From: Meloidogyne chitwoodi
Lineage: Eukaryota; Nematoda; Chromadorea; Rhabditida; Meloidogynidae
Direction: 5' to 3'
Length of the DNA: 64,000 bases
Assembly: GCA_015183035.1 (NCBI GenBank)
Contig: JACZZP010000013.1
Location: 2,170,001 to 2,234,000 of the forward strand
This document shows positions 50,401 to 61,347 of the stretch, one piece after another. The notes beneath the pieces were generated by a model. The model saw only the letters and a list, made by a program, of their open reading frames with translations. It ran no database searches and was not told where the DNA came from. The stretch's first letter is position 1. Every line of letters starts with the position of its first letter. The translations under genes were made by a program, and so were the position numbers.

Positions 50401-53400
50401 CCCAGTTCTTTTTTCTAATGGTTAAATTAATTTTTTTTAATTTTATAAGATTTAAAGTATATTAATTTAGGCGAGCTTTCAACTGGTTCTTTAATTGTAA
50501 CATCACTTTGTCGTTTTATAGAACAACAACTTAGAAAACCTCCACCACTTCATTCAAAGGATATGCATTCTACGGTTTGTTAATTTTAAAAATTTAAAAA
50601 ATTTAATTTTTTTAAAAAATAGGTTGTCGCTGCGTATTTCTGCATGAGCGTTTGGTTATGTTCTGCTCCTGGTCTTGCTCGTATTGAGTCTTGTTTGGAT
50701 ACAGTTGCTTTAGCAATTGAGTTTGGAATGACTGGTGGTCATAAATTGGTATTTATATTTATTTTTTAATTTTCTTGTGATTTACCCCATTAAAATTCAA
50801 AATTTTAGACTCCAGAAAATTACAAACCAGCTAGTCAACGTGTCCATGATGCAGCTCAAGCTTTATTACATGCTTTATTTTCTACAAAAATTCCAACAAA
50901 AACAACAACACAAATTAATTTTGTAACAAAAAAGGTTGCTTCTTCAATTAATGAATTAATACTTGTAAAAAAATTTGGATTAAAACTTGACAAATTTCAA
51001 CATTTTTTGTTACAACAACAAAACACTTTAATTTCACTTTATGAAGCACAACATATTCCAACTTTGTCAAAAGGTTTATTTTTTTTTAATTTTTAAATTT
51101 ATTTTTTAAAAGGTTTACCTTGTGTAATTGCTGTCTTTCGTACACCTTTTAATGCACCTTGGTCAAGTTTGTTTAGACTAATGCCTAGAGCACCTCCTAT
51201 CTACAAAGCACCTAAAAATGGTTTTACTTTTAAAATAAAATAAAATTTTAATTTAATTTAAGTTAATAATCAACAGAATTTACTTAAACAACAAATAATA
51301 CAAACAACAAATTCTGAATATTCTAATAATAATAATAAAATAAATAATAATGGACAACATAAACAACAAATTTCTTCTTCTAATATTAATATTTTAAGTG
51401 TACAAACAAAAAATAATAATAATAATTCTACTACTACTATTACTGGTGGAGGTGATGGAAGTGTTGCTTCTTCAAATAGTAGTGGTGTTTCTTCTGCTCC
51501 TACCACTAATGTTACAAAACAATTTAAAATTCCAAAGGAATGTTTTGAACCTGAATGTGAATTGTACGTTTTCTGTTATCTTTTTTTCTACATTGCGTGT
51601 GTAGGATGATTTCAGGGGTGGACCCACTCTTCCCTGTTGCGATTATTTTTCCTTACCTTATTTTCTCTCATATTTTTTTTTCTTTTCATTTTCTCTTATT
51701 GGTCAAACATGAATTTGTCATTTAATTTTCTCTCTTCTCTTTAAACTAGAGAACGGACAAAAAACGCCTATTTGATATTTTTAAATGTGAGGTCTCTCTT
51801 TTTGTGTCTATCCAAAGAAATGCTTAAGAGAATTGAATGACTGCATATTTTAAAATAAGAGCGATAAATATGAACAGGCGTTTTTGTACGTTCTCTAATA
51901 TTAATCCTTTTGAATTTTTCCTTAAAAGCTAAATTATTGGAGAAATGAAAGGGAGAAATGAAATTAAAAAGGGACCTTCCTTTTTAATTTTTATTTAAAT
52001 TTATATTCTTTTTTGAACATTTTTTCTTCTTTTTATAGTGACAAGAAATTTCCAACGCTAGAACCTATACCTCCACAAGTTCGTGCTATTCAATCAAAAC
52101 TTGAACAAATTCAAACTCGTCTTGCTTCAGGGAATGGTGCACCAATTGGAGATCGTGATACACGCAATGTTTGGCTTAATAATTCTTTGGGTGCTTTACT
52201 TACAAAGCCACCAATTCCTGAGAGGTTTATTTTTTTTTAATTTTTAAGAATTTTTTTATTTTCTTTTTTTAGTCCTGTTTCACATTGCAATTCTCTTCGT
52301 GTTTTTCTCTATGATTTGGGACTGATCAATCGAACGGCTTATCTTAACGAGTTGACTCCTTTGGACAGTTCATCATTGTATTATTTTTATAAAATTTTTA
52401 ATTAAAAAATTGAGAAAAAATTTTTTAAATTAATTTCATCATTTTGACAGTGACATTTTCTATGATTCACTTTATACAACGGTTGATCAACATCCTGTAC
52501 TTCTAACTGAAACAGTTTCATTATTTTATGTAAAAGAAGGGCAAAAGACTGCTGAAGATATTCTACAAAATAATGTATTCTATTTAATTTTATTATTTTT
52601 TATAATTTATATTTTTTTAGATTGATCTTAGGCAAACGAGTGCTGAATATTGTCGTCTTTTAAGTGAATTAGGAAAAGCTTTTGAAACAAGGGAAAAGAT
52701 TTGCAAAAGTTTGTTTTGTTTTTTTTTATAAATTTTTTATTAAAAAATATTTTCTAAGATGGAAGCTTAATTTCATCTAAAAATGATAAAAGAGAGGCTT
52801 CTTCTGTTTCTGACTGTTTTGTTTTTGATGGTGTTGATTACTGCCTAAATTGGAGAGATTCCCATGTAAATATTTGTTTTATTACTCCAACTGGGAGAAC
52901 AACAACAACAAAAATTTGTGAAAATGAAGTAAGTTCTAAAGCTTCAAGTGTTAGAAGAACAGCAACTCTGCGTCCTTCGTCTATTGAAATGGCTCAACAA
53001 CAATTTAGTAAGCTTTTTTTAAAGTATTTTTTGCACTTTTTGCTTTAATTTTGTTTTTTGGTTGATTTTTATGTTTTGTGCTTTATATAAGTTTATGTTT
53101 TTGCACATCTTTTTATACTTTTTCTATTTTTATACTCGCTTTTTATAATTTTTTAGTTCCTATTAGGTATATATTTATTTTTAGTTATACCAATTTTTCA
53201 TTTCTTCCAATTTTCCTTTCTTTTTTATTTTTACAAATTTTCCTGTTTTTGATTCTGGCAAGTAAGAAGAGTTAACTACTATTGGTACTTGCCAGAAAAA
53301 AAAAGCATGAAAAGTGTAAAATTTAGGCACGAATACAAACAATAATAACACAAATAATAATAATAACAATGGGAAAAATTGCAAAGATTTTAACAATAAA

Positions 53401-56006
53401 GATAAAACCAACAATATTAATGAGTATTACTATGACAATCAGCCTTCATTAATTGATTCCAGCACTGAAAAAAATAAATATGAAGCAAATAAAAGGGAAG
53501 AGATTGTTGATATTAAAAAAGATGATTCTACACTTTTAAGCGATGAATATGAATTTTTTAAAAAGCGTGCAATGTTTATTTGGGCTCAAAGTGTTGATGA
53601 AATTAATGCAATGGAAAGGGATTTGATTGGTTCTGAAACTGAAAATCAACAACAACAGCAAAAATATGATGCGTTAAAAGAGGATGAGTCTTTGATAAAT
53701 GAGGAAAAATGTTCTTCTTCCACTAATGTTTTATCGTCTCATACTTCAGCAACAACAATGCCTTCTCTACCTGTTCGTTCTGCTCGTTTTTCAACGTGTG
53801 CATCTCCTCTAAGCTTTGAAAAACAACGAAGATTATCATTAATTTCTACTCATAATTCTTCTCAGGGTTCTGCTGATAGTAGTGGAAGTATTTGTTGCAA
53901 AAATATTGCTTTAATTAAGGTTTTTGAATGTCCATTTTATTTTTAAAACTTTTTTTAAAAGGCTGAAGATGAAGAAATGATGGGAGAGCACATTCGTGCT
54001 TCATCAAATTCTGCTACTTTTTCTTCTCCAGTAATAAAACATGCTGCTGCTCATAGACGTACAAGTATCCAAAGTGCACGAAATCGACGTCATCATTTGA
54101 AAAAAATTGATATTACCTACAATAATGATTCTAACAACACAAATAGTCCACCATCAAGTCCACCACCAATGTCTCATGGACGGAGAACTTCGACTGTTTT
54201 TAGGGAAATTTTACTTGGGAATTTACGTGTTGAAGATGTTACGTTTACTGATAAAGCTTCTTCTTCTACTGCTGCAACTGCTGGTTCTTATTTAGCAGAT
54301 TGTGATAGTAACACAAGTTTTAATCAATTGGAAACTTCATCTGTGGCATCAACATCTACTATTTCAAATTGTCTTGTTAGGTCTGTTAAATTTGGTTATT
54401 TTTGGGATCATATTCACTCTACTAATTTTTAGTGAAACAAAGTTACCTGCTTCAATTATTAAACAACAAACCCAAACAATGATCAAACCACCTTTACAAC
54501 GTAATGACTCTATAACTTCAACATCAACAACAGCTTCAACATTTTCTTTCTTTAAATCTTTATTCTTTCGAAGAACGAGTCGAACATCACAACAAAATTC
54601 TCAAGCATCTTCAGAATGTGGAATGTCTGGAAGAAGAAAATCTTCACTAGTTAAAGTTATTGATGAAGAACAAGAAGATTTGGAGAGTGTAGAAGAAGGG
54701 GAGAATAGTAATATTAAAGTAAGATCAATGTTTGAAAGAAAGGAAAATAAATTGGAGGAGGATGTAGCAATGGGTTTGTTAAAAAAAGAATTTTTTTTAC
54801 ATTTTTAAAACAAAAAATATTAAAAATATTTTTGTCTGTAAAATAGTGTATTTTGAAGCACTAAGAATTTTTGCTTTAACAGTTTTTTGCACGCTTATGC
54901 TTATTTTGTGCTTTGTAAACTAACAATTTTTAATTGTACTTGTCCTACATTTTTTAAATTTTTTATAAAAAAATATTTTATTGTTTAATATTTAGAATCC
55001 TTTGCATCTTCCAATGGCAACAATACAAGAATTACAGATGCGGGAGAGGTTTCACCTTCATATCCTCCTACTTCATCGTTAATTGTTATTAAATATTTAA
55101 AAAAAATTATTTTTCAGTATCTCCTCTAATCGAACAATGAGTTCTACTTCTATTGGAAACGAATCTTCTGTTCATTCAACAACTGCTACAACTACTACAA
55201 ATATCGAACAACAACACCAATCTAATATGCAAAAAATGGCTAATCCACAAAAATGTTCTAAACGTTCATCTGATTTGAGAATTTTTGTAGTTTGGTTAGA
55301 GAGGCTAGAAGATTTGGCTACATTTCCATTTGGTATATTTTTTTTACTAATAAGAAAATAAAAACTTGTTTAAGCTTGCAATTTTCAAGTTTATTTTAAA
55401 ACAAGTTTATAGTAAAATACAAATTATATTTTTATAACGTTTTACTCTTAAATAATTTGCAATCTTAAAAAACATTTTTTAGCTGAAATGTTTCCCTTTA
55501 CTTCTACAATTAATGACAACAATATTAGACATTTGACAACATTTAACTCTTCAACTAATCAACAACAACAAACAATTGATCATCTAATTTTTTATATTTT
55601 TCCATTTGAAAAAGGATTAATACGAATTCAAATTGATGGTATTTGGACTAAACAAGGAAAGCCTGGACCTTTACATAATGGAATTGTTGTTTCTTCTCGA
55701 GCATTACCTTCATTATTACGTCAAACTATATGCAATGTTGCAAGAAGAAAAGCTGTTGAGATTGACAAGTAAAAAAATATTAAAAATTTAAAAAGATTTT
55801 TGTAAAATTTCCAGATTTATATTTTGTTGATTGATTTTTAATTTTTACTTTAATTTTCTTTTAGTTATCAAATGACTCATCTCAAAAGAAAACAAGCTAT
55901 AGCTGAATTTGGACGTCGATTTGTAACTCGTTTAGACTATACTGAATTTGTAGAACATTTGCTTCAGGACAATTCATCTTCTTTTGGGACAGTGTTTCCA
56001 CCATGA
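44454..56006 (+). CDS. RALGAPB: Ral GTPase-activating protein, beta subunit (RalGAPB)
   Basis: The non-catalytic beta subunit stabilises the alpha GAP subunit that switches off Ral GTPases; it is cytoplasmic. More than 25 exons run in one strand and frame order. Landmarks: N-terminal helices HDLKWIMQVINHSLTLQFIP; ARCLLFLLNINDQLI; SPAYWTTFSSLSLRCGAQ; TLKNVWLNLFILLGRP; SSILLNLFLDWLFEAALFR; ALSALCRIVCSKHTNEKLR; LKGIQILLPNYLRAIELL; LICSLRQETDPFNVQFSLGL; YDSLYTTVDQHPVL-type C-lobe; DGVDYCLNWRDSHVNICF; and the C-terminus WLERLEDLATFPF, FEKGLIRIQIDGIW, GPLHNGIVVSSRALPSLLRQ, KRKQAIAEFGRRF. These match the human subunit in order. Low-complexity Ser/Gln/Asn inserts (48.7-49.2 kb, 51.3-51.5 kb, 53.6-54.7 kb) enlarge it. 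The largest intron is about 47045-48704. Stop TGA 56004-56006. Confidence 0.9.
44990..45075 (+). pseudogene. tRNA-like sequence in a RalGAPB intron
   Basis: A-box TGGTGTAGTCGA (44999-45010) followed by TAGAGC, then a long hairpin GTCAGCGAAGCTGAC that resembles a class II variable arm, and a decayed B-box GTTGAATCGCG (about 45055-45065). Serine/leucine tRNA origin is possible. Confidence 0.45.
47045..48704. other. RALGAPB: Long RalGAPB intron with a GC-richer island
   Basis: Most of the intron is AT-rich with TTTCCGGAAAG words (47440, 47545). From about 47640 to 47825 the base composition changes (CTGATCCTTTTCCCTCTTCC, CTGCCCCCCC, AACCGCGCGTGCTCAAG, AACACCACGCAGATTTTGGATGG). No frame fits the flanking exons well. 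A (TA)n microsatellite lies at about 48047-48070. The island could be an unspliced alternative exon, promoter or structured RNA; I cannot tell. Confidence 0.4.
51747..51897. mobile_element. Short MITE in a RalGAPB intron
   Basis: The ends TAGAGAACGGACAAAAAACG, CCTATTTGATATTT and the inverse of AAATATGAACAGG, CGTTTTTGTACGTTCTCTA match over about 33 bp with few differences. Length 151 bp. The ends start with TA; a target duplication other than a possible TA could not be seen. It is inserted in the intron at 51563-52038. Confidence 0.65.
53253..53297. repeat. Intronic hairpin
   Basis: TTCTGGCAAGTA (53253-53264) and its exact inverse TACTTGCCAGAA (53286-53297) flank a 21-base loop, within the RalGAPB intron preceding the exon near 53326. 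It may be a decayed MITE end pair. Confidence 0.5.
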
Positions 56007-56789
56007 GGATATGTGGTAAAAAGTATTATTTTTTATTTTAAATTTAAACTTTATTAAAAATTAAATTTTTTACAATTTTGTAATTTGTCTATACATGTAA
56101 ATTGTCCTCATAATTTGTGTAATCTTTATTGTTTCTTGTCTAAACGCCTCATAATTTATTTTTTTGTGATCATTGTTTTTTTTTAAATTAATATATATTT
56201 TATATCTTTTTTCTCCAAAAATATTCACTTAAATTAAATACTACAACTACTCAAAAATATTTAAATATTCGTCTAGCATCTATTTCATTTATTTTTTAAC
56301 TATTTTATAATTAATACAAAATGTTCAAATTTTAAAAGTTTTAAGTTTGCGATTTTTAAGTTTTAAAATATTCAAAAGTGAACATTTTCGAATATTCATT
56401 CTTTAAGTTTGCGGTCTTAAATTTAGTGTAAAAATGAATCTTAAAACTTTTTTTAAGTTTGCGATTTTATATTATTTTGAGGTTTATTTTGTGTTTTTGA
56501 ACATTTTGTATTTATTTATCTGTTTTATATAAAATAGCTCAATTCTTTCTAGTATTTTTTTAAATATTTTCGGTGTGAAATACTTTTTTTTATATTTTTT
56601 TACTTTGCCAAACTTTCTAAATAATTATATATTTAATAATTATTCTTCTCAATAGTTTTTTTTATTATATTTTTATGTTGTTGTATCGTGCATAATTTAA
56701 AAAAAAAATAAAATCAGGTGTTTTGAATTTTGTAGAAAATAAAAAATAATTTAAAATTTTAAATATAATATTTTTACAATTATATTTAA

Positions 56790-58204
56790 TTATATTGGTC
56801 TGTGTTTATAGATAAAATTCATTTGTGTCTCTAGCGTATTGTCCATCAATTGATCATGTGAAAGGCCTTCTCTACGTACAAAGCCAGTTTCTCCAATTAT
56901 GGGTGTTACTAATCGAGAGCAAATTTTAAAGCCAATCTACAAGTTTGTTTATTTTTATTTTAAGTACGAGATTCTCTCACCTTTTCATCAGAAGTAGAAA
57001 AAATACTAAATATATTTAATCCTTCATAACCTTTTATTTTATTTATATCAGAAAGAAATTCAGATTCACAATGTAATCCATTTCTTTTATTACAGGTTCC
57101 CACAGGAATTGGTACTAAACAAGGCAAAGCTCCATTATTTGTGCCAGCAACACTTAAAAATGTGTCAATATGTTCAGTTAATGGAGGGCCCAGTAATTCA
57201 CGAGTATCGACACAAATACCTCCAAGGATTGCCTGAAAATGGTGGGTAATTTTTTTTAAATTATTTTGTAATTAATTTTTAAATTTTTTTAAGTTAACGT
57301 TTTACTTAAATTTTCTATATTTCTTAAGTTTTTCTAACATTTTTAGGTTGTAATTGTTACCTTTTAAACTTTACTTTAAAGTTTATTTTCTTTTTTTTAA
57401 GTTTGCGTTTTTTTTTTCACTTCAAATTATTTTTTAATTGCTTTTCAAGTTTTAAGTTTGTAATTTACCTCTCTTATTTTTTATTTTCTCTTATAATTCT
57501 CTATTTACAATTAAACATATTTACAATTGTAAATTTTTAAATTTAATATTTAACCTTTTTTACAATAATTAATCTAATACTTTTCTTGCTAGCGGTGATC
57601 CCATTGAATAAGCGATTACATCTACTTTTTTGTTTGTATATTCACGCACTGCTATAATCATACTTCTAAAAAGAATTTTTTAATTAATTTTCATTTTTTT
57701 TAAATTATTATTTTTGATTTATCTACCTAATTTGTTTTACATATGCACACTTAAGTTCAACTAAACCAGCAGGCGTAGTCCCCCCATCACCCCAAGTTGT
57801 TCCAAATACTTGAAAGCCTTGAGAACGAAGTTTTTCAATTATTCCCTTAAAATACTAACTTTTTAAAAAATATATTCTGTGCTCTTTTACATTAAATCTA
57901 GTTATTCTATTTGTTATTCCATGAACGATTACTACAGCTTCTTGAGCTACTACTTGTCCTCCACCTGTACTTGCATCGTTACCCAAATCTCTCCTTTCTA
58001 GTTGATTTACAATGGGCAATCCATACCTTTATTTAAATTTTAATAAAAGCTTATTTTTAATTATTTTAAGAATTTTTCTCAAAGTTTTTACCTGTTATGT
58101 ACAAATGCTTTAAAATCCGGATTAAATTCACAATTATAAAAGGGGAATTGTAAAAACAACAAAAATATTACAAATTGTAAAATAAGCTTATTATTTGTGC
58201 GCAT
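56790..58204 (-). CDS. Secreted class 2 lipase (LIPS family)
   Basis: Alpha/beta-hydrolase of the nematode lips group (Pfam Lipase class 2 type). The start at 58204 gives a signal peptide (MRTNNKLILQFVIFLLFLQF) followed by YNCEFNPDFKAFVHNR. Further exons read YGLPIVNQLERRDLG, then EAVVIVHGITNRITRFN (HG oxyanion motif), FQVFGTTWGDGG and the nucleophile elbow VIAYSMGSPLARK. AILGGICVDTRELLGPPL, HIDTFLSVAGTNNGALPC and FSIFSTSDEKVG (probable acid residue) follow, then the C-terminal ETGFVRREGLSHDQ with the probable catalytic His. A Ser-Asp-His triad is thus complete. Cys pairs (GTCNKRNGLHC) fit secretion. About seven exons; stop at 56790-56792. Substrate cannot be told. Convergent with RalGAPB. 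Confidence 0.88.
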
Positions 58205-59404
58205 AATATATTAAAATCTCTTATAAGGAGATATTCATAAGAAAAGAAAATGGTTCGATTTTTCATCTTTTTGCAATTCTTTTTTTTAATCTCTAAACCG
58301 GTTTAATTTTTTTATTATTGTTTTTGTATTAATTGAAAGCGAGATTTGTTAATTAAGCTTTTCTTTCTCTCTTCTCTATATTGTTTTTGTGTTTTTTAAT
58401 TTTTAATATGCCAAAACAAATAATAAACTTAAGTTTTACAATAAACTTGTTTTTTTACAATTTGTATTTTTCTTTTGTATTTAACGTCTAAATTACAATT
58501 TTTAATTTTAGTTAGTATTTTCTTTTTTGGATCATTAAAAACTTTAAATTGTTTTTATTATATTCTCTTAAATTATATAATTTCCATCTAACTCATCATT
58601 TATCCATTTCCAAAAAAATATCCTTAAAAAATCTTTAATTTATTTTTCCTTTCAATATTTATTTATTGCCCAGATTCCTTTTTTTCTTCTCAACAAAAAA
58701 TAATAAAATCTTCTTTTTTCGCAAAAAATTTAATGTTTTTGTTGTTGCTCTTGTTTTTTTTCTTTGGCGGTTAGACGACCTTCTAAATAAATAAATAAAA
58801 AAAACAATTCAAAATTCCTCAACACATTTTCTGACCCTCAATCAAATTAAAAATATTAAAGAATATTATATATTTATTTCAATATTTATTTATTTTTATT
58901 TAATTTATTATCATTTTATTTTTAGTCGTCTACCCTGTAATCCCGAGCCGTTTGAGTAAAAGCTTTAAATTAGCAAAAAATTAATTTAACCAAACGAACT
59001 CGAGATGGGGAAGCTGATTAAAATTTAAAAAAAACAAAATAAATTTAAATTATATTTTTGCTAAAAATTAAGATTTTTTTCAGTTCTATCAACACTTCCT
59101 GTGAAAATAAATTAAAAAAACAACAATAACAAATAAAAACAAAAATATTTTGTTTCTCAATATTCATTGTTTTTAACTTTAATTGCCGCTTTAATTGTTT
59201 GTTAACAAAGAGGTGGAAATGAGAAAGACAAATAAAAAACAAAAAAACAAGTTGGTTTTGTAATTTTTATATTTTATTAACCTTTGAAGTTTTTACAAAA
59301 TATTGTAATTGTAAATAGAAAATAAAACTTTTCTTTTTCCGGAAAGAATACCAGTAAATGTAATTAACGATAGCTGATAACTTTAAAATCAATAATTACT
59401 TTTT
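58205..59404. other. Intergenic region with a short GC-richer segment
   Basis: AT-rich apart from 58755-58785 (TTGGCGGTTAGACGACC) and 58920-59010, where CCCGAGCCGTTTGAG and CAAACGAACTCGAGATGGGG are partly complementary and could form a stem. This could be small exons or a structured RNA. A trans-spliced-leader RNA was considered and not supported. Confidence 0.3.
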
Positions 59405-59707
59405 TTATTTTAACATTTTCTTCACTTTTTTAGCGTTCTTTTTTCTATTCTTATATTGGCCTTGCTCTCGTCCCTCAAATTTACAAGCAGCCGGTTCCAC
59501 CAATTTGCCTTTTTTCTTGCAAAAAAATAATTTTACTGCGCAATCGACCAATTTTGTGACCGAACGACCTCTAATAAATTCTTTTAATATAAATGAAGAC
59601 ATAAGGGACAGGGACAATACAATTATAAAGGTGAGTATTTTTAAATGATTTTGTGAAAAATAAGCAAGTTTATATAAAATGTTGGAGAACACGTTAGAAA
59701 CGCGCAT
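59405..59707 (-). CDS. Small protein with one membrane segment, unrecognised
   Basis: A single 100-codon frame with mixed codons and local GC above the surroundings. It begins MRVSNVFSNILYKLAYFS and continues into a strong hydrophobic segment (ILTFIIVLSLSLMSSFIL, about residues 24-41). A soluble or cytoplasmic part with three Cys (LVDCAVKLFFC, EPAACKF) follows, then a very basic tail (NRKKNAKKVKKMLK). It may be a type II membrane protein or a secreted basic peptide with a long signal. No family recognised. It could also be one exon of a longer gene extending toward 58,900. Confidence 0.4.
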   Translation of the reverse strand: MRVSNVFSNILYKLAYFSQNHLKILTFIIVLSLSLMSSFILKEFIRGRSVTKLVDCAVKLFFCKKKGKLVEPAACKFEGREQGQYKNRKKNAKKVKKMLK

Positions 59708-60129
59708 TTTTATTTTATCAAAAAATAAATTTGGAGGAATTGTAAAAATTACAATTTAAGTTTATTTTCAAATTTAAGTTTTACAGTTCAAGTTTATTAT
59801 TTTTACAGTAAATTCAGAAAATAAACTTTTCCGGATATTTTTCATTAAATCAGAATTTTAATTAATTAAATCAGAATCAGTAACTATTTGTATAACCAAA
59901 AAATTATAATATAATTCTTTAAAATAATCCAACAAGTTTTGGTTTCAGTTAAATAATAAATGACCTTAAAATGCATAAAAGCGAAAAGCATAAATTATTA
60001 ATAAATAAATAAATATTTATTCTTTTTGGCCAATTTTATTCAAAAAATAATTTTTTTAGAATTTGAACTTTCTTTATTTTTTCTCTTTTTTTAGTTCAAT
60101 CTATACTTTAAAAAATTTAATAAAAATAA
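59708..60129. other. Divergent intergenic region before the nitrobindin gene
   Basis: AT-rich, with TTACAATTTAAGTTT and a TTCCGG-like word (TTTTCCGGATATTTTT at about 59829). It separates two divergent starts by about 420 bp. No RNA gene seen. Confidence 0.3.
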
Positions 60130-61154
60130 ATGCTTCAACAAAAATATTTTACTTTTCCTTTATTTTCTATTTTTCAATATTTTTCTTTTTTTTCTATAAT
60201 TTTCTTTATTTTTTTTATTTTTACAATTATTCCTTTAATTGAAACTCGTTCTGCTAGAGGTTAATAAAATTAAAAAATTTTTTTTTAATTTTTTAAAATT
60301 ATTTAAATTAAAGATTATGATGGTTTCCTTGCTCCAGATTCTCTCAAACCAATTTCTTGGTATTTTTTTTTAAATTAATTTTTAATTTTCTTTTTAGGCT
60401 CTTGGGTGTTTGGCGGTCAGAACATGATGGAAAAGCTGTAAGATTTTTTTTATATTTTTATCTGAAAATTATTCAAATTATTTCAGATGTTTCCCACAAT
60501 TCCAAAATTTACTTACGGCGAGGAAATTTCTATTAGTCTGACAAATCCAAAATTACATGCTGAACCAGCTTTTAATTACACGTAAATTAAAAATTTATTT
60601 TAAAAAAAATTTTGAATTAAAATTTTTTAAATATTTTTTAGTGCATTTGCCTGGTCAGCTCATGACAGAGACGAATTACACAGTGAAAATGGTTACATAA
60701 CTGTATATCCTGGTGGAACGCGTGTATCACTAACTACTGTTATGAATAATGGTTGGGAATTAAATTTAAATATTTAATTTATATTTTTAAAAAAGGTTTT
60801 GTTACTGTTGAGGAAGGTCCAGTATCAAATTTCCGGATTCGTTTTAAATTGGTTGATATTGGTCGTATCAGTTTTTCACGTGATTTACCTGTTCATGACT
60901 TAGTTAGAGAATGGTCATTAATTGATGGACATCATTTGGAAGCTAGATTAGACATGGAAACGGTTAGTTATAGATAATAATAATAATATAACTAAACTTT
61001 CCGGAAAGGATTGTGTAAAGTTTTATTTTTTACTGTTTTCTTTCCGGAAAAGTTTAAATTCTGATTTTATTATTTATTTTTTTCTATTCCCTTTAAGTTA
61101 ACTCATGGTATGCGGGAACACACCACAATTATATATACAAAGATTTTTCCGTAA
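60130..61154 (+). CDS. Secreted nitrobindin-like (THAP4 heme-binding domain) protein
   Basis: Beta-barrel of the nitrobindin/THAP4 C-terminal family, which binds heme b and handles NO or peroxynitrite. It starts with a clear signal peptide (a Phe-rich stretch followed by IPLIETRSA). Seven exons then give LKPISWLLGVWRSEHDG, FPTIPKFTYGEEISISL, FNYTAFAWSAHD, HSENGYITVYPGGTRVSL, GFVTVEEGPVSNFRIRFKLV, IGRISFSRDLPVHDLVREW, HLEARLDMETLTHGMREHTT and IIYTKIFP-stop. Order and spacing match THAP4 residues from its LAWMLGTW motif to its end. The penultimate-strand His (MREHTTIIYTK) aligns with the axial heme ligand (QHLHVTYKK). A THAP zinc finger is absent, as in most nematode and plant members. Secretion is inferred from the signal peptide. 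Confidence 0.85.
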
Positions 61155-61347
61155 AAAAATTACAATTTTTTAAAAATACTAGTAATTTATAAATATAAAA
61201 ATAAAATACAAAATTAAAAAAACAATATTTTAGAATTTAAAAAAAATAAGTGGGTTACACCGTTTTAATGTCAGATTATTTGCTATTATTCTCTCGTATT
61301 TCTTCTTGACTCTTCTTTTTATTTATAATTATTTTTTATATTTTAAT

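Noticed and set aside
58920..59010. Possible spliced-leader RNA (CCGTTTGAG followed by TAAAAG)
   Set aside because: The end resembles the SL1 3' end, but the donor GT, the rest of the leader and an Sm site are not present.
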